Assembly: GCF_003233655.1 (NCBI RefSeq)
Contig: NZ_CP029829.1
Span: 1,374,978 to 1,438,977 of the forward strand
DNA: 64,000 nucleotides
Direction: 5' to 3'
Source: Azospirillum ramasamyi
GTDB lineage: Bacteria; Pseudomonadota; Alphaproteobacteria; Azospirillales; Azospirillaceae
Shown: in pieces, positions 8,666 to 17,686 of the stretch
How the letters are laid out: every line of letters starts with the position of its first letter
How positions within the stretch are numbered: the stretch's first letter is position 1
Program-made: the position numbers and the translations under genes
Notes under the pieces: generated by a model
Told to the model about the DNA's origin: nothing
What the model saw: the letters and a program-made list of their open reading frames with translations, nothing else
Database searches by the model: none

Positions 8666-9487
8666 TCACCGCAGCTTGGTCTGGGCGTAGCCCTTCAGAA
8701 CTTCGTCGCGCAGCTGGCCCCAGATCTCCTTGTGAAGGGCCAGGAACTGCGGCGTCATGCGGATTTCCGCCACGTCGCGCGGCCGTTCCAGGTCGATGCG
8801 GTACTCGCCGATCAGCCGGGCGCCCGGCCCGGCGGACAGCACCAGCACCCGGTCGGACATGGCGATCGCCTCCTCCAGGTCGTGGGTGATGAAGACCACC
8901 GACTTGCGGTCCGCCGCCCACAGGTCGAGCAGCTCGTTCTCCATCATCTGGCGGGTCTGGACATCGAGCGCCGAGAAGGGCTCGTCCATCAGGATGATCT
9001 TGGGATCGACGATCAGCGTCTGGGCCAGCGCCACGCGCTTGCGCATGCCGCCCGACAACTGGTGGGGGAAGCGGTCGCCGAACCCCTCCAGCCCGACGCG
9101 GGACAGCCAGGGCCGCGCTCGCTCGCGCGCCTCCGCCTTGGAGACGCCGCGGAACTCCAGCCCGGCGGCGACATTGTCCAGTGCCGATTTCCAGGGCATC
9201 AGCGCTTCGGCCTGGAACATGTAGCCGGCCTTGGGATTGATGCCGGTCACCGGCTGCCCGAAGGAGAGCGCGCGGCCCTCGCTGGGCTTCAGCAGCCCGG
9301 CGGCGACGTTCAGCATCGTCGACTTGCCGCTGCCGGTCGGGCCGACGATCGACACGAACTCCCCGTCCGCGACGGTGAAGCTGGCTCCTTGTACGGCGGT
9401 ATAGGAACGTCCCCGGCCGTCGGGTGAGGGAAAGGTGCAGGTCACGCCGTCCAGTTGGAGGGCGGGTGCCGCGGCGGCCTCGGCCAT
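8666..9487 (-). CDS. ABC transporter ATP-binding protein (SsuB/TauB type)
   Basis: The 273-residue ATPase of the three-gene importer. Walker A is GPTGSGKST (residues 49-57), the signature is LSGGMRKR, Walker B is ILMDEPFSALD, and the switch histidine is in VFITHDLEEAI. All catalytic motifs are intact. ATG 9487 was chosen because AAGGACC precedes it and homology starts there; the frame is open further upstream but that extension is not family-like. First gene of its operon, divergent from the FtsH-like protease across about 240 bp. The YMFQAEALMPWKSALDNV stretch around the Q-loop is typical of nitrate/sulfonate-type ATPases. Confidence 0.93.
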   Translation of the reverse strand: MAEAAAAPALQLDGVTCTFPSPDGRGRSYTAVQGASFTVADGEFVSIVGPTGSGKSTMLNVAAGLLKPSEGRALSFGQPVTGINPKAGYMFQAEALMPWKSALDNVAAGLEFRGVSKAEARERARPWLSRVGLEGFGDRFPHQLSGGMRKRVALAQTLIVDPKIILMDEPFSALDVQTRQMMENELLDLWAADRKSVVFITHDLEEAIAMSDRVLVLSAGPGARLIGEYRIDLERPRDVAEIRMTPQFLALHKEIWGQLRDEVLKGYAQTKLR

Positions 9488-9726
9488 GTCTGTGTGGTCC
9501 TTATTGTTCGGGCGGATCACTTTGGTTGGGAAACTATACTGTCCGAACAAAAGCATATCGGCAACCTCTTGAGATGGCCGATTAATCCGAAGCCGGGCAT
9601 TCGGAAAACGCACCGCTTAAGGTGTCAAAGAAGGGACCGGGGGCGTTAACGGTTGCTGCGGCGGCGGCATGTCCCCCATCAATGTCATAGACCGAAAGCC
9701 AGTCCCCATCCTTTCGCGGAGCCGAG

Positions 9727-11508
9727 ATGCCAACGCTGCCGAAACGTCCGATGATCGCGCTTGCCGCCCTGGCCGCCCTGCTCGCCGCGTGGCTCGGCTT
9801 CGCGGCATGGTACGATCACAGCCAGCGGGCAGGCGAACAGCCGGCGACCTACAGCGCGCTGATCGAGCGGGCCGGCCGTGGCGAGATCGACTCCCTGACC
9901 TTCTCGAACGGCGCCGGCCATGCGGTGGCGACCGACGGCAGCCGCTACCGCACCGTGATGCCGGTGACCGACGACCTTCTGAAGGAATTGCGCGCCCACA
10001 AGGTCGCCATCGCCTTCGACGAAGGGCCGGACGGGCTGATGGCGCAGACGGTTCAAGTTCTCGACCGCGCGGCGCCCTTCCTGGTCGTGGCCCTGCTGAT
10101 CGGCGCGCTGCTGCTCAGCGGCGGCCAGTTCTTCGGCATGGGGCGCGCCACCCGCGTGCGCCCGGAGGACACCAAGACGGTCTTCGCCGATGTGGCGGGC
10201 GTGGACGAGGCCAAGGAGGAGCTGCGTGAGACGGTGCAGTTCCTGAAGGATCCGCGCCGCTTCGCCATGGCCGGCGCCCGCGTGCCCAAGGGCATCCTGC
10301 TGGTCGGGCCTCCCGGCACCGGCAAGACCATGCTGGCCAAGGCCGCGGCGGGAGAGGCCGGGGTTCCCTTCTTCGCCGCCTCGGGCTCCGACTTCGTCGA
10401 GATGTTCGTCGGGCTGGGCGCCGCGCGCGTCCGCAGCCTGTTCAAGACCGCTCGCGCCAGCGCCCCCTGCATCCTGTTCATCGACGAGATCGACGCGCTG
10501 GCCGGCAAGCGCGGCGAATCCAACAGCCATTCGGAACGCGAGCAGACGCTGAACCAGTTGCTGGTGGAGATGGACGGCATCGTCGAGGGCGGCGACGTGG
10601 TGGTGATCGCCGCCACCAACCGGTCGGAAATGCTGGACGCCGCGGTGCTCCGCCCCGGCCGCTTCGACCGTCATATCCATGTCAGCCTGCCCGACGTGGC
10701 GGGGCGCGAGGCCATCCTGGGCGTCCATGCCGGCCGTCTGAAGCTGGCCCCCGACGTCTGCGCCCGCACCGTGGCGCGCGGCACCCCCGGCTTCTCCGGC
10801 GCCGAGCTCGCCAATCTGACCAACGAGGCCGCCCTGTCGGCAGCGCGGCAGGGCCGTGTCGTCGTCACCATGGCGGATTACGAATCCGCCAAGGACCGCG
10901 TGCTGATGGGCACCGAGCGGCGCAGCCTCGCCCTGTCGGCGCACGAGCGGCGGCTGATCGCGGTGCATGAAGCGGGGCACGCGCTGGTGTCCCTGCGCTG
11001 CCCGCAGGCCGACCCGATCCACAAGGCCACCATCATCCCGCGCGGCGGCGCTCTGGGCATGGTCGTGCGGCTGCCGGAAGGCGACCGCGTCTCGGTCTCG
11101 CGTGCCAAGCTGATGGCGGACATCGCCGTCGCCATGGCCGGCCGGGCTGCCGAGGAGATCGTCTTCGGCCCCGATCACGTCACCACCGGTGCGGAGGCCG
11201 ACTTCCGCGCCGCCACCGACCTCGCCCGCCGCATGGTCACGGCCTGGGGGATGAGCGAGGAGATCGGCTATGTCGCCCATGCCGCCGCCGAGCCGGGCGC
11301 GCGGTCCGAGCGCACCGCCTGGCGCATCGACGAGGAGATCCGCCGCATCACCGACGAAGGCATGGAGCATGCCCGCCGTCTGCTGCGCACCGACCGCGCC
11401 GCGCTGGACGGCATCGCACAGGCCCTGCTGGAGCGCGAAACCCTGACCGGCGGCGAGATCACCGAACTGGCCGACAGCCAGCAGGAGCGCGCCACGGAAG
11501 CGGCCTGA
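9727..11508 (+). CDS. FtsH-family ATP-dependent zinc metalloprotease (second-type, short)
   Basis: A 593-residue membrane-anchored AAA+ protease. TM1 is near residues 9-27 and TM2 near 118-135, with a short periplasmic domain between. Walker A is GPPGTGKT (about 194-201), Walker B is LFIDEIDAL, the second region of homology includes [19 protein letters not shown], and the zinc site is HEAGH (414-418). It is shorter than the housekeeping FtsH (about 640) and its C-terminal tail is brief. It is not next to tilS or folP, where the main ftsH usually sits. It may be an accessory FtsH for a subset of membrane substrates (inference). GGAG precedes ATG 9727, and an intrinsic terminator follows. Confidence 0.9.
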   Translation: MPTLPKRPMIALAALAALLAAWLGFAAWYDHSQRAGEQPATYSALIERAGRGEIDSLTFSNGAGHAVATDGSRYRTVMPVTDDLLKELRAHKVAIAFDEGPDGLMAQTVQVLDRAAPFLVVALLIGALLLSGGQFFGMGRATRVRPEDTKTVFADVAGVDEAKEELRETVQFLKDPRRFAMAGARVPKGILLVGPPGTGKTMLAKAAAGEAGVPFFAASGSDFVEMFVGLGAARVRSLFKTARASAPCILFIDEIDALAGKRGESNSHSEREQTLNQLLVEMDGIVEGGDVVVIAATNRSEMLDAAVLRPGRFDRHIHVSLPDVAGREAILGVHAGRLKLAPDVCARTVARGTPGFSGAELANLTNEAALSAARQGRVVVTMADYESAKDRVLMGTERRSLALSAHERRLIAVHEAGHALVSLRCPQADPIHKATIIPRGGALGMVVRLPEGDRVSVSRAKLMADIAVAMAGRAAEEIVFGPDHVTTGAEADFRAATDLARRMVTAWGMSEEIGYVAHAAAEPGARSERTAWRIDEEIRRITDEGMEHARRLLRTDRAALDGIAQALLERETLTGGEITELADSQQERATEAA

Positions 11509-11528
11509 GACCAACGCAGCCCGGAAGC

Positions 11529-11559
11529 GGCGGGCCGACGATTTCGGCCCGCCTTTTTT
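11529..11559 (+). terminator. intrinsic terminator after the FtsH-like gene
   Basis: A perfect 8-bp GC-rich stem (GGCGGGCC / GGCCCGCC, 9-nt loop) is followed directly by six T residues, 20 bp after the protease stop codon. Confidence 0.9.
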
Positions 11560-11996
11560 GCGACCTGCATTTGCCGGCTGGAAATGTCCCGCAATGCCGC
11601 ATCGGTGCATACGGGCGCAGATTGATTCGGGCCGGAATGGCGTAGCGGGCCCTCCTTCATGAATCACGCCATTCGCCTGCGGCCGGGCCAAAGTTTCATC
11701 CTGGGAACCGATAGTTGGCTGATCGGGTTTCCGCGTGCGGCGGACCGACGCAGCGGCCGCTCCCCAGCCGGGATACGGCCTTCGGGCCGCATGAAAGGCC
11801 TGGACCGCTTGCGCGAATGTGTTACAGAGATGTCACCTTTTGCGACAGGTTGTGACGTGTCATCTGGGACAGGTCGGAAACGGCTTCACAAGCCGCTTTG
11901 GAGGCCAACCAACTTTGGTTTAAGATTTTGGCATCCCAGGGTATGTTCTACCCGTTGAGGTGGTGTGCGCAGGCGCGGCAGCAAGGGAAGCTCGGC
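11560..11996. other. intergenic region with candidate operator, upstream of an OmpR-type regulator
   Basis: A 437-bp stretch without a credible gene; short open frames here have no family features or good ribosome sites. Near the right end, TGTTACA, TGTCACC and a near-palindrome TGACGTGTCA (11853-11862) lie within about 45 bp. They form a cluster of TGAC/GTCA half-sites about 135 bp upstream of the response-regulator start. This may be a regulator-binding region, possibly autoregulatory; that is inference from the pattern only. Confidence 0.35.
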
Positions 11997-12758
11997 ATGG
12001 CAGGTCCGACGATCGTCGTGGTCGAAGATGAGAGTTCGCTCCGGTCCGACATGATGGAATACCTGACGGGCTGCGGATTTCATGTGATCGGCGCACGCGA
12101 CGGTGCGGAACTCGACCGTCTGCTCCAGTGCAACAACGCCTCCATCGTGATCCTGGATGTGAACCTGCCGGATGAGGACGGGTTCAAGATCGCGGCGCGT
12201 CTGCGCGATGGCCATGGCGCCGGCATCATCATGGTCACCGCCCGCAATTCCACCGTCGACCGCGTGGTTGGGCTGGAGATCGGCGCCGACGCCTATCTGG
12301 TGAAGCCGGTCGAACTGCGCGAACTGGAAGCGCAGGTGAAGTCGTTGCTGCGCCGGCTGAACGAGCGTGCCGCCGAGTCGACCATCCAGGCCACGGGCGC
12401 CGCCGCACCGGCCGACGCCATCCATGACGGCATCGACGAGGCGCGCTGGTCGCTGGACCCGACGGAATGGAGCCTGACCAACCCGGCCGGCATCCGCATC
12501 AGCCTGACCAGCATGGAAATGAAGCTGACCAGCCTGCTGGCCGCCCAGGCGCGCAAGCCGGCAACGCGCGATCAGATTTCCCAGGCCCTGTACAATCGCC
12601 GTTGGAACCCGGAAGACCGTTCCATCGACACCGTCGTCGGCCGGCTGCGCCACAAGGTGGAGGGCGCCATCGGCGGTCCTGCCCCGCTGAAGTCGGTGCA
12701 TGGCGTCGGCTATGTCTTCTCCGCCCCGATCCGGGTGGTGGGCGCGGCACAAGCATAA
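11997..12758 (+). CDS. OmpR-family response regulator
   Basis: A 253-residue two-domain response regulator. The receiver (residues 5-120) has the acidic pair Glu10/Asp11, phospho-acceptor Asp54 (VILDVNLP), Thr in MVTARN and Lys in LVKPVEL. The C-terminal winged-helix DNA-binding domain (about 150-245) has the OmpR-type pattern MEMKLTSLLA and RSIDTVVGRLRHKVE. ATG 11997 follows AAGGGAAG, while the open upstream extension is not receiver-like. It is followed convergently by a REC-histidine kinase gene, which may or may not be its partner. Its stop codon sits beside a 12-bp inverted repeat. Confidence 0.92.
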   Translation: MAGPTIVVVEDESSLRSDMMEYLTGCGFHVIGARDGAELDRLLQCNNASIVILDVNLPDEDGFKIAARLRDGHGAGIIMVTARNSTVDRVVGLEIGADAYLVKPVELRELEAQVKSLLRRLNERAAESTIQATGAAAPADAIHDGIDEARWSLDPTEWSLTNPAGIRISLTSMEMKLTSLLAAQARKPATRDQISQALYNRRWNPEDRSIDTVVGRLRHKVEGAIGGPAPLKSVHGVGYVFSAPIRVVGAAQA

Positions 12759-12759
12759 G

Positions 12760-12793
12760 TGACATCAGCGGACATTGATGACCGCTGATGTCA
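12760..12793. terminator. perfect 12-bp inverted repeat after the response regulator
   Basis: TGACATCAGCGG and its exact reverse complement CCGCTGATGTCA flank a 10-nt loop, starting two bases after the stop codon. There is no T-run. It could be a bidirectional 3'-end hairpin for the two convergent genes, or a protein-binding palindrome. Confidence 0.5.
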
Positions 12794-12988
12794 GTCTCTA
12801 CCGGCGTCCGACGCGGGAACGGCGGCGTGAAGCTGATCCCCTGGTCGGCACGCTGTCCACCGCGACCTGCTTGAAGCCGCCGATCGGCTGCGCCTCGCGC
12901 AGGCATTCCAATGCGGCTTTTGCCCCGCTGCCGCGCCGCTCAATCTCGTGGTTGGTGTCGCTCAACCGGGCCTGCAGGCCCGGCGCCT

Positions 12989-14758
12989 TCACACTGGCAA
13001 TACGACCCGGAAAGTCGATCCCCTGCCCAGTTCGCTGTCCACCGCCACGGCACCGCCATGAAGCAGGACGATCTGCTGCACCGTGTGCAGTCCGATGCCG
13101 GTCCCCGGAATGCCCGAGGCGCCTGAACCGCGGAAGAAGCGGTCGAATAGGCGCGGTATCTCCCGATCCGGGATGCCGCGGCCCTGATCGGTCACCTTGA
13201 TCACCGCCATGGCGCCGTCCGTATCGCCGTGCAACAGGATCGGGTCGCCCGACCCCGAATATTTGACCGCGTTGTTGACCAGATTGGTCAGAACCATCCC
13301 GATGAGATGGGCGTCGATTTCCACGCGACGCGGCAACCCATCCAACTCCATCCGGAATTCACGGTCAGGATAGGCGACGCGGAATGGGCCGACGACGCTG
13401 CGGATCAGTTCGGGGAGATCGATCTCCACGCGTTCGAGCACCAGCGCGTTGCTCTGCAGCCGTTCGTCGGTCAGATGGGCGTCGATCAGGCCGGTCAAGC
13501 GCTGGACGCTGCCGCGGATCACCGCCAGCCTTTCCAGCATCTCCGGCTCCACCTGCTCCGCCTTCATGGCGAGCAGTTGGGCCGCGCTGTCGATGATGGC
13601 GAGCGGGGTGCGGAACTCGTGGCTGACCATGCCAAGGAACTGGCGCTGGCGGTCGCGCGCCAGCAATTCGCACTCCAGCGCCCGCTCCACCCGTTCCTTG
13701 GCCAGGATCAGCGCCTTCTGGTTGGCGGCCAGTTCATTGGTGCGCTCGTCCACGCGCCGCTCGAGCGAGCGGTTCAGCGATACCAGCTCCTCATACAGGC
13801 AGACATTGTCAAAGCCGATCGCGACACGGTTGCAGAACAGTTCCAGCAGGCGGTGTTCGTCGGCGGTGTAGGGCTCCGCCCGCTCCAGCCGGAAGACGGT
13901 CACGCCATGCTCGCGCGTGCGGAAAACCAGGACACAACGGTCATCCCGGTACAGGTTGCGCTGGCTCCGCAGCGCATCCTCGACCTCCGCCGCGGCATCT
14001 GCGGGGAGAACCTCGGAAACGGGCATGCCGATGCTGCAGGCGAACTCCCCAAGCCCGGCCACCAGCGCGACCGGCCGGCTGCCGTCACCGCGCTCCAGCG
14101 GCCGGCAGGCAAGCACGGAGGGGGTGCCGCCCGGATCGACAAGGCGGGCAATCTGCTCCACCAGCTGTTCGACGAAGCTGCGCATCGACCGCATCTCGAA
14201 CAAGGAGGCCGATGCACTGAGGATACGTTCCAGCCCCTGCCTGTTGCGTTCGATCGTCACGATGTCGCGCCACGCCCGCAACGCGCTGACCAGCGTGGTG
14301 AACAGGCGCTGCGCCGTCAGCTCGCTCTTGGCCTTGTAGTCGTTGATGTCGTAGCCGACGATGATGTCGCGCTCCGGCGCCTGCCCCGGCTGGCCGGTGC
14401 GCAGGATGATGCGCATGCGCTGGTTTCCCAACTCCTCCCGGATGTAGCGGACGAGCCGTAGGCCGGCATCCTCCGTCTCCATCACCACGTCCAGCAGGGC
14501 AACGGGAAGGTCCGGCCGCAGTTCCAGCACCGCCTTCGCTTCTTCCGCCGACAGGGCACTGACCACCTCGAAAGGACGGCCGTCGAAGTCGAAATCGCGC
14601 AGGAGCACTGCGGTCATGGCATGCACCTGCGGGTCGTCGTCCACCACCAGGACAGGCCAAGCCAGGCCGGACGGCCGTTGGGGACGTTCCGCCATGACGA
14701 TCCCGTCCTCCGGACCGAACAGCAGCTCGTCGTCCAGTCCATCATCGGTACCCGTCAT
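12989..14758 (-). CDS. REC-DUF3369-histidine kinase sensor protein
   Basis: A 589-residue soluble signalling protein. An N-terminal receiver (residues 35-165, phospho-acceptor Asp90 in ALLDVVMET) leads into a GAF-like DUF3369 region (about 175-325). A coiled-coil follows (about 325-370), then a HisKA domain with His380 (GMVSHEFRTP) and an HATPase with N-box VNNAVKYS and G-box GTGIGLH. It has no membrane segment, so it senses a cytoplasmic cue or is itself phosphorylated by another kinase. REC-DUF3369 proteins occur as kinases or HD-GYP enzymes; this one is a kinase. It converges on the OmpR regulator and is divergent from an HWE-type kinase. Confidence 0.9.
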   Translation of the reverse strand: MTGTDDGLDDELLFGPEDGIVMAERPQRPSGLAWPVLVVDDDPQVHAMTAVLLRDFDFDGRPFEVVSALSAEEAKAVLELRPDLPVALLDVVMETEDAGLRLVRYIREELGNQRMRIILRTGQPGQAPERDIIVGYDINDYKAKSELTAQRLFTTLVSALRAWRDIVTIERNRQGLERILSASASLFEMRSMRSFVEQLVEQIARLVDPGGTPSVLACRPLERGDGSRPVALVAGLGEFACSIGMPVSEVLPADAAAEVEDALRSQRNLYRDDRCVLVFRTREHGVTVFRLERAEPYTADEHRLLELFCNRVAIGFDNVCLYEELVSLNRSLERRVDERTNELAANQKALILAKERVERALECELLARDRQRQFLGMVSHEFRTPLAIIDSAAQLLAMKAEQVEPEMLERLAVIRGSVQRLTGLIDAHLTDERLQSNALVLERVEIDLPELIRSVVGPFRVAYPDREFRMELDGLPRRVEIDAHLIGMVLTNLVNNAVKYSGSGDPILLHGDTDGAMAVIKVTDQGRGIPDREIPRLFDRFFRGSGASGIPGTGIGLHTVQQIVLLHGGAVAVDSELGRGSTFRVVLPV

Positions 14759-15253
14759 GTCCTGCCTCCCCGTAACCTTTGCCGGTTGGCCCCGGCCCTC
14801 CCGCCCGACCTGCCCGTATGACGTTCGGCTGGGATGGAAGCATTGTACGTCGCGGCTTCCAAGACCGATTCGGCTTCCTCCCCAGCATTCGTTTCAATTT
14901 GTCGCATATGACCGAAGATTGTCGCCGGCCGTCGATAATCGTCGGACAGCAGACACCACATCGACCGGAAGTAGAAACTTCCATAAGAAAAGGTTCAGTG
15001 TATTCACGACCAAGAGGCTTCCACTCGTTGGCATCAAGCCTTGGCGGTTCCCTTTCCATCGTGGTTCCGAATGGTTTGCCTTCCACGCCCAGGCCGTTGG
15101 AGGCCGCCGCAGGCCCTCCCCAAGCCGCCAACCGACCATAACGAGATAATCATACAGATGAAATCACTTATTGGTTGTAGGATGACGGAAGCGGGACATT
15201 GCGCTATGCTTGAGCGTAGCCTTCGCCCTCCATGAACGGAACGTCACGTCCAG
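14759..15253. other. divergent promoter region between two kinase genes
   Basis: About 495 bp between the divergent kinase genes, with no credible gene; several short open frames overlap one another on both strands without homology. It contains a 16-bp palindrome (GGAAGT AGAA ACTTCC, 14967-14982) and an AT-rich patch around 15140-15180 that would suit a promoter for the rightward kinase. Confidence 0.4.
14967..14982. promoter_or_regulatory. 16-bp palindrome, candidate operator
   Basis: GGAAGT and ACTTCC flank AGAA, an exact 6-bp inverted repeat midway between two divergently transcribed kinase genes. The position suits a shared regulatory site; the binding factor is unknown. Confidence 0.3.
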
Positions 15254-16966
15254 ATGACCCCTGCCGGCTTCGAACAGGATGCACGTGCCGCCGTGACTCC
15301 GACGTCCACGCAAGGGACGGATGCCGTTCGATTGGGACGCAAGGCCGCCTCGCCGGCGGTCCTGGCGCTGCTGGCTGTCTCCCTTGCCCTGACAGCCGCC
15401 ATGCTGGCGATCGCCGCCTACCAATACCGCAGCCAGGTGATGGAGGAGGCGGAAAGCCGCAGCGCCGCGATCGCCAGCGTGCTGGAAGAACATGCGGCAA
15501 AGACTCTCGGCATCCATGCCATGACGTTGTTCCATCTGGAATGGATGGTCGACGATCAGGGATGGGAGCGGATAGAAAACTCCCCTCTGCTGCATGAACG
15601 TCTGAAGACGCTGGCCTTGCAGACACCGGAGGTTCAGTCCTACTGGATTACCGACGAAACGGGACGTGTCCGCGCCAGCAGCTTCGAATGGCCGATCCGC
15701 GAGCTGAGCGTCGCCGACCGCGAGTATTTCCGCGCCCATCTTGCTGCTAGCGACGCCATCCATGTCAGTCCGCGGCTGAGCGGCAAGATCAAGTCGGAGA
15801 TCTTCTTCACCCTCAGCCGCCGGATGGAACTGCCCGGCAACCGGTTCCAGGGCGTGGTGCTGCTTTCTCTTCTGCCGGCCTATTTCGACGATTTCTACCG
15901 GTCCGTGCTGCATGATCCACGCGACGTCATCCTGCTTCTGCGCGAGGATGGCCAAGCGATCGTCCGGAAACCTCTGGACAGCGCCCCGGACCGTGCCGAC
16001 ATCGGCAAGTTTCCGGAGCTGATCACCACGCCCGATGTGGACGGCACTTTCCGCGCCGTGACCTCCTTCGACGGGGTGGAACGGGTGCTGGCCCGCCGCA
16101 AGGTGCCGAATCTCCCGATGTATGTGGTCTATGGCACCGATATCGCCTCCATCGAAGCGGCCTGGCGCAACCGGATGGAGCCTTATGCCCTGTTCGCCAT
16201 TCCGTCGATCGGATTGCTCGGACTGCTCGGCGTCATCGCCCTGCGCCGGTCGCGGCAGGCTGCCGACGCGCAGGAAGCGCTGAGCCGCGCCAACGAAGCG
16301 CTGGAGAGCCGCATCGCCGAGCGTACCCGCCACCTGGACCAGGCGCTGTCCGACAAGGAGGTGCTGCTGCGCGACATCCATCACCGGGTGAAGAACAACC
16401 TGCAGGTCATTCTCAGCCTGCTGGAATTGCAGGCCCAGCGCTCACCGGAACTGGAGGCGCCGTTCAGCGAAGCGCTGAGCCGTATCAACACGATGGGACT
16501 GATCCATGAGCAGATTTACCGCTCGACCGGAATCTCCTCGGTCCAACTCGACAGTTTCATCGAGGCGCTGGTCGGCCATCTCAGCAGCTTCCACAGGCGC
16601 CCGGGCCGGGAGATCGCCATCCATCACGACGTGGAAGCGGTTTCCATCGACTTGAACAGGGTGGTTCCCTTCACCCTGATCCTGAACGAGGTGCTGTCGA
16701 ACGCCTTCAAGCACGCCTTCGCGGATCGCTGCTCCGGCACGATCACCATCAGCCTCAGGGCGGAAAACGGCATGCTGTATCTGACGGTGACGGACGACGG
16801 CACAGGCACCCCCGAAACGGAGCCGGCGGCCGAGCCGGGACGGCGCTCCATGGGCATGGATCTGATCCGCGCCTTCGCCCGCCAAATCCATGGCGAATAC
16901 CACTACACCCGCACGGGCGGCACGCGCTTCGACCTGATCTTTCCGCAGGAGGACGAGGCATCCTAA
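15254..16966 (+). CDS. membrane sensor histidine kinase, HisKA_2/HWE-like, with extracytoplasmic dCACHE-type sensor
   Basis: A 570-residue sensor kinase. TM1 lies near residues 36-56 and TM2 near 312-332. They enclose an extracytoplasmic domain of about 255 residues with CACHE-like features (SVADREYFRAHL, HVSPRLSGKIKSEIFF). After a short coiled-coil comes LRDIHHRVKNNLQ (His376/377), the hallmark of HisKA_2/HWE-type dimerisation domains, then an HATPase with LNEVLSNAFKHAF. Such kinases often feed stress or light-response regulators in alphaproteobacteria. No dedicated response regulator is adjacent on the same strand. The start lacks a strong ribosome site, so it could shift by a few codons. 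Confidence 0.9.
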   Translation: MTPAGFEQDARAAVTPTSTQGTDAVRLGRKAASPAVLALLAVSLALTAAMLAIAAYQYRSQVMEEAESRSAAIASVLEEHAAKTLGIHAMTLFHLEWMVDDQGWERIENSPLLHERLKTLALQTPEVQSYWITDETGRVRASSFEWPIRELSVADREYFRAHLAASDAIHVSPRLSGKIKSEIFFTLSRRMELPGNRFQGVVLLSLLPAYFDDFYRSVLHDPRDVILLLREDGQAIVRKPLDSAPDRADIGKFPELITTPDVDGTFRAVTSFDGVERVLARRKVPNLPMYVVYGTDIASIEAAWRNRMEPYALFAIPSIGLLGLLGVIALRRSRQAADAQEALSRANEALESRIAERTRHLDQALSDKEVLLRDIHHRVKNNLQVILSLLELQAQRSPELEAPFSEALSRINTMGLIHEQIYRSTGISSVQLDSFIEALVGHLSSFHRRPGREIAIHHDVEAVSIDLNRVVPFTLILNEVLSNAFKHAFADRCSGTITISLRAENGMLYLTVTDDGTGTPETEPAAEPGRRSMGMDLIRAFARQIHGEYHYTRTGGTRFDLIFPQEDEAS

Positions 16967-16971
16967 AGTGC

Positions 16972-17003
16972 GATCGGTTCGAGCGGAAACGCTTGAACCG
17001 ATC
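16972..17003. terminator. GNRA-loop hairpin between convergent genes
   Basis: GATCGGTTCGAGCG and CGCTTGAACCGATC form a 14-bp stem with a single G-A mismatch, closed by a GAAA tetraloop. It lies between the convergent kinase and hisE-like genes and has no T-run. It is a bidirectional 3'-end hairpin or one copy of a dispersed palindromic repeat. Confidence 0.6.
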
Positions 17004-17034
17004 ACATGGAAAATCCAGACATTATTGGTGCGGT

Positions 17035-17424
17035 TCAGCGCTTGCCGCGTTTGGCCGCCGCGGTTGCCACGCCGTTGATCGGATCGTCGGACTTCGGCAG
17101 TTTTTCCGCGATTCCGAAGGCAAGTTCCCTGCGGCGCAGTTCCGCCAGGAGTTCGTCGGGCGCGATGTCCAGATCCGCCAACAGGACGACCAGATTGTAG
17201 AGTAGGTCGGCACCCTCCATCACCAGCGCGGCGCGGTCGCCGCGCATGGCCTCGATCGCCACCTCGATCGCTTCCTCTCCCACCTTGCGCGCCATGCGGG
17301 CACGCCCCTGCGCCAGCAGCTTTGCCGTGCGTGAGGCTTCGGGTGCTGCGGAGGGTTCACGCCGCAGGGTTTGCACGGCTTCGTACAGGCTGCGGAGCGG
17401 ATCGGGACCGATGTACTGAACCAT
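17035..17424 (-). CDS. hisE: phosphoribosyl-ATP pyrophosphatase
   Basis: A 129-residue MazG-like all-helical enzyme that hydrolyses phosphoribosyl-ATP to phosphoribosyl-AMP in the second step of histidine synthesis. The family signature TAKLLAQG...KVGEEAIEVAIEA is followed by the acidic metal-binding EGADLLYNLVVLLAD, with the Glu/Asp residues intact. The C-terminal extension is Lys/Arg-rich. In related organisms hisE usually sits beside hisF; here it is alone between a kinase and two micro-genes. It could be the only copy or an extra one. No ribosome site precedes ATG 17424. Related MazG pyrophosphohydrolases are the alternative. Confidence 0.85.
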   Translation of the reverse strand: MVQYIGPDPLRSLYEAVQTLRREPSAAPEASRTAKLLAQGRARMARKVGEEAIEVAIEAMRGDRAALVMEGADLLYNLVVLLADLDIAPDELLAELRRRELAFGIAEKLPKSDDPINGVATAAAKRGKR

Positions 17425-17640
17425 GGGCTTGAAGTCGTTTTTTCAGCCTGGACTGTCAAGACATTGGTTGGTTGTCCGAACATTTCAGCCGCGCTGTGGG
17501 AGCACCACCGACGGGCCGATCGCCGGATAAATGTTCGATTTGCTGATTAGTTATTCCTTCAATGATCCGTCGAAGAAAATCTCGGGTCAGCTGTAATTTT
17601 TGCAGCATCCAGCAATGCAGAGGAAGCGTATTTGGCATTG

Positions 17641-17658
17641 GGTATACCAGTATATAGT
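17641..17658. promoter_or_regulatory. candidate promoter/operator before the micro-gene pair
   Basis: A perfect palindrome GGTATACC (17641-17648) is followed by TATAGT (17653-17658), about 30 bp before the first micro-gene start. TTGGCA occurs at 17632-17637, but the spacing to TATAGT is only 15 bp. It looks like a -10 element overlapped by an operator. No regulator can be named. Confidence 0.3.
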
Positions 17659-17686
17659 CTTCCCATCAGCTTGATGGAGACCGACG

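Noticed and set aside
9685..11691. 668-codon minus-strand frame opposite the FtsH-like gene
   Set aside because: Shadow of a gene with complete AAA+ and zinc-protease motifs.
14742..15131. Open frame of 129 codons antisense to the kinase start region
   Set aside because: Overlaps several equally good frames on both strands; composition reflects GC-rich DNA rather than a protein.
16976..16985. GGTTCGAGC resembling a tRNA T-arm
   Set aside because: It is part of the GAAA-loop hairpin and no other tRNA arms are present.
17595..17620. TTGC-N8-GCAA as a FixK/FNR site before the micro-genes
   Set aside because: Spacer is 8 instead of 6 bases, so it does not match the family consensus.
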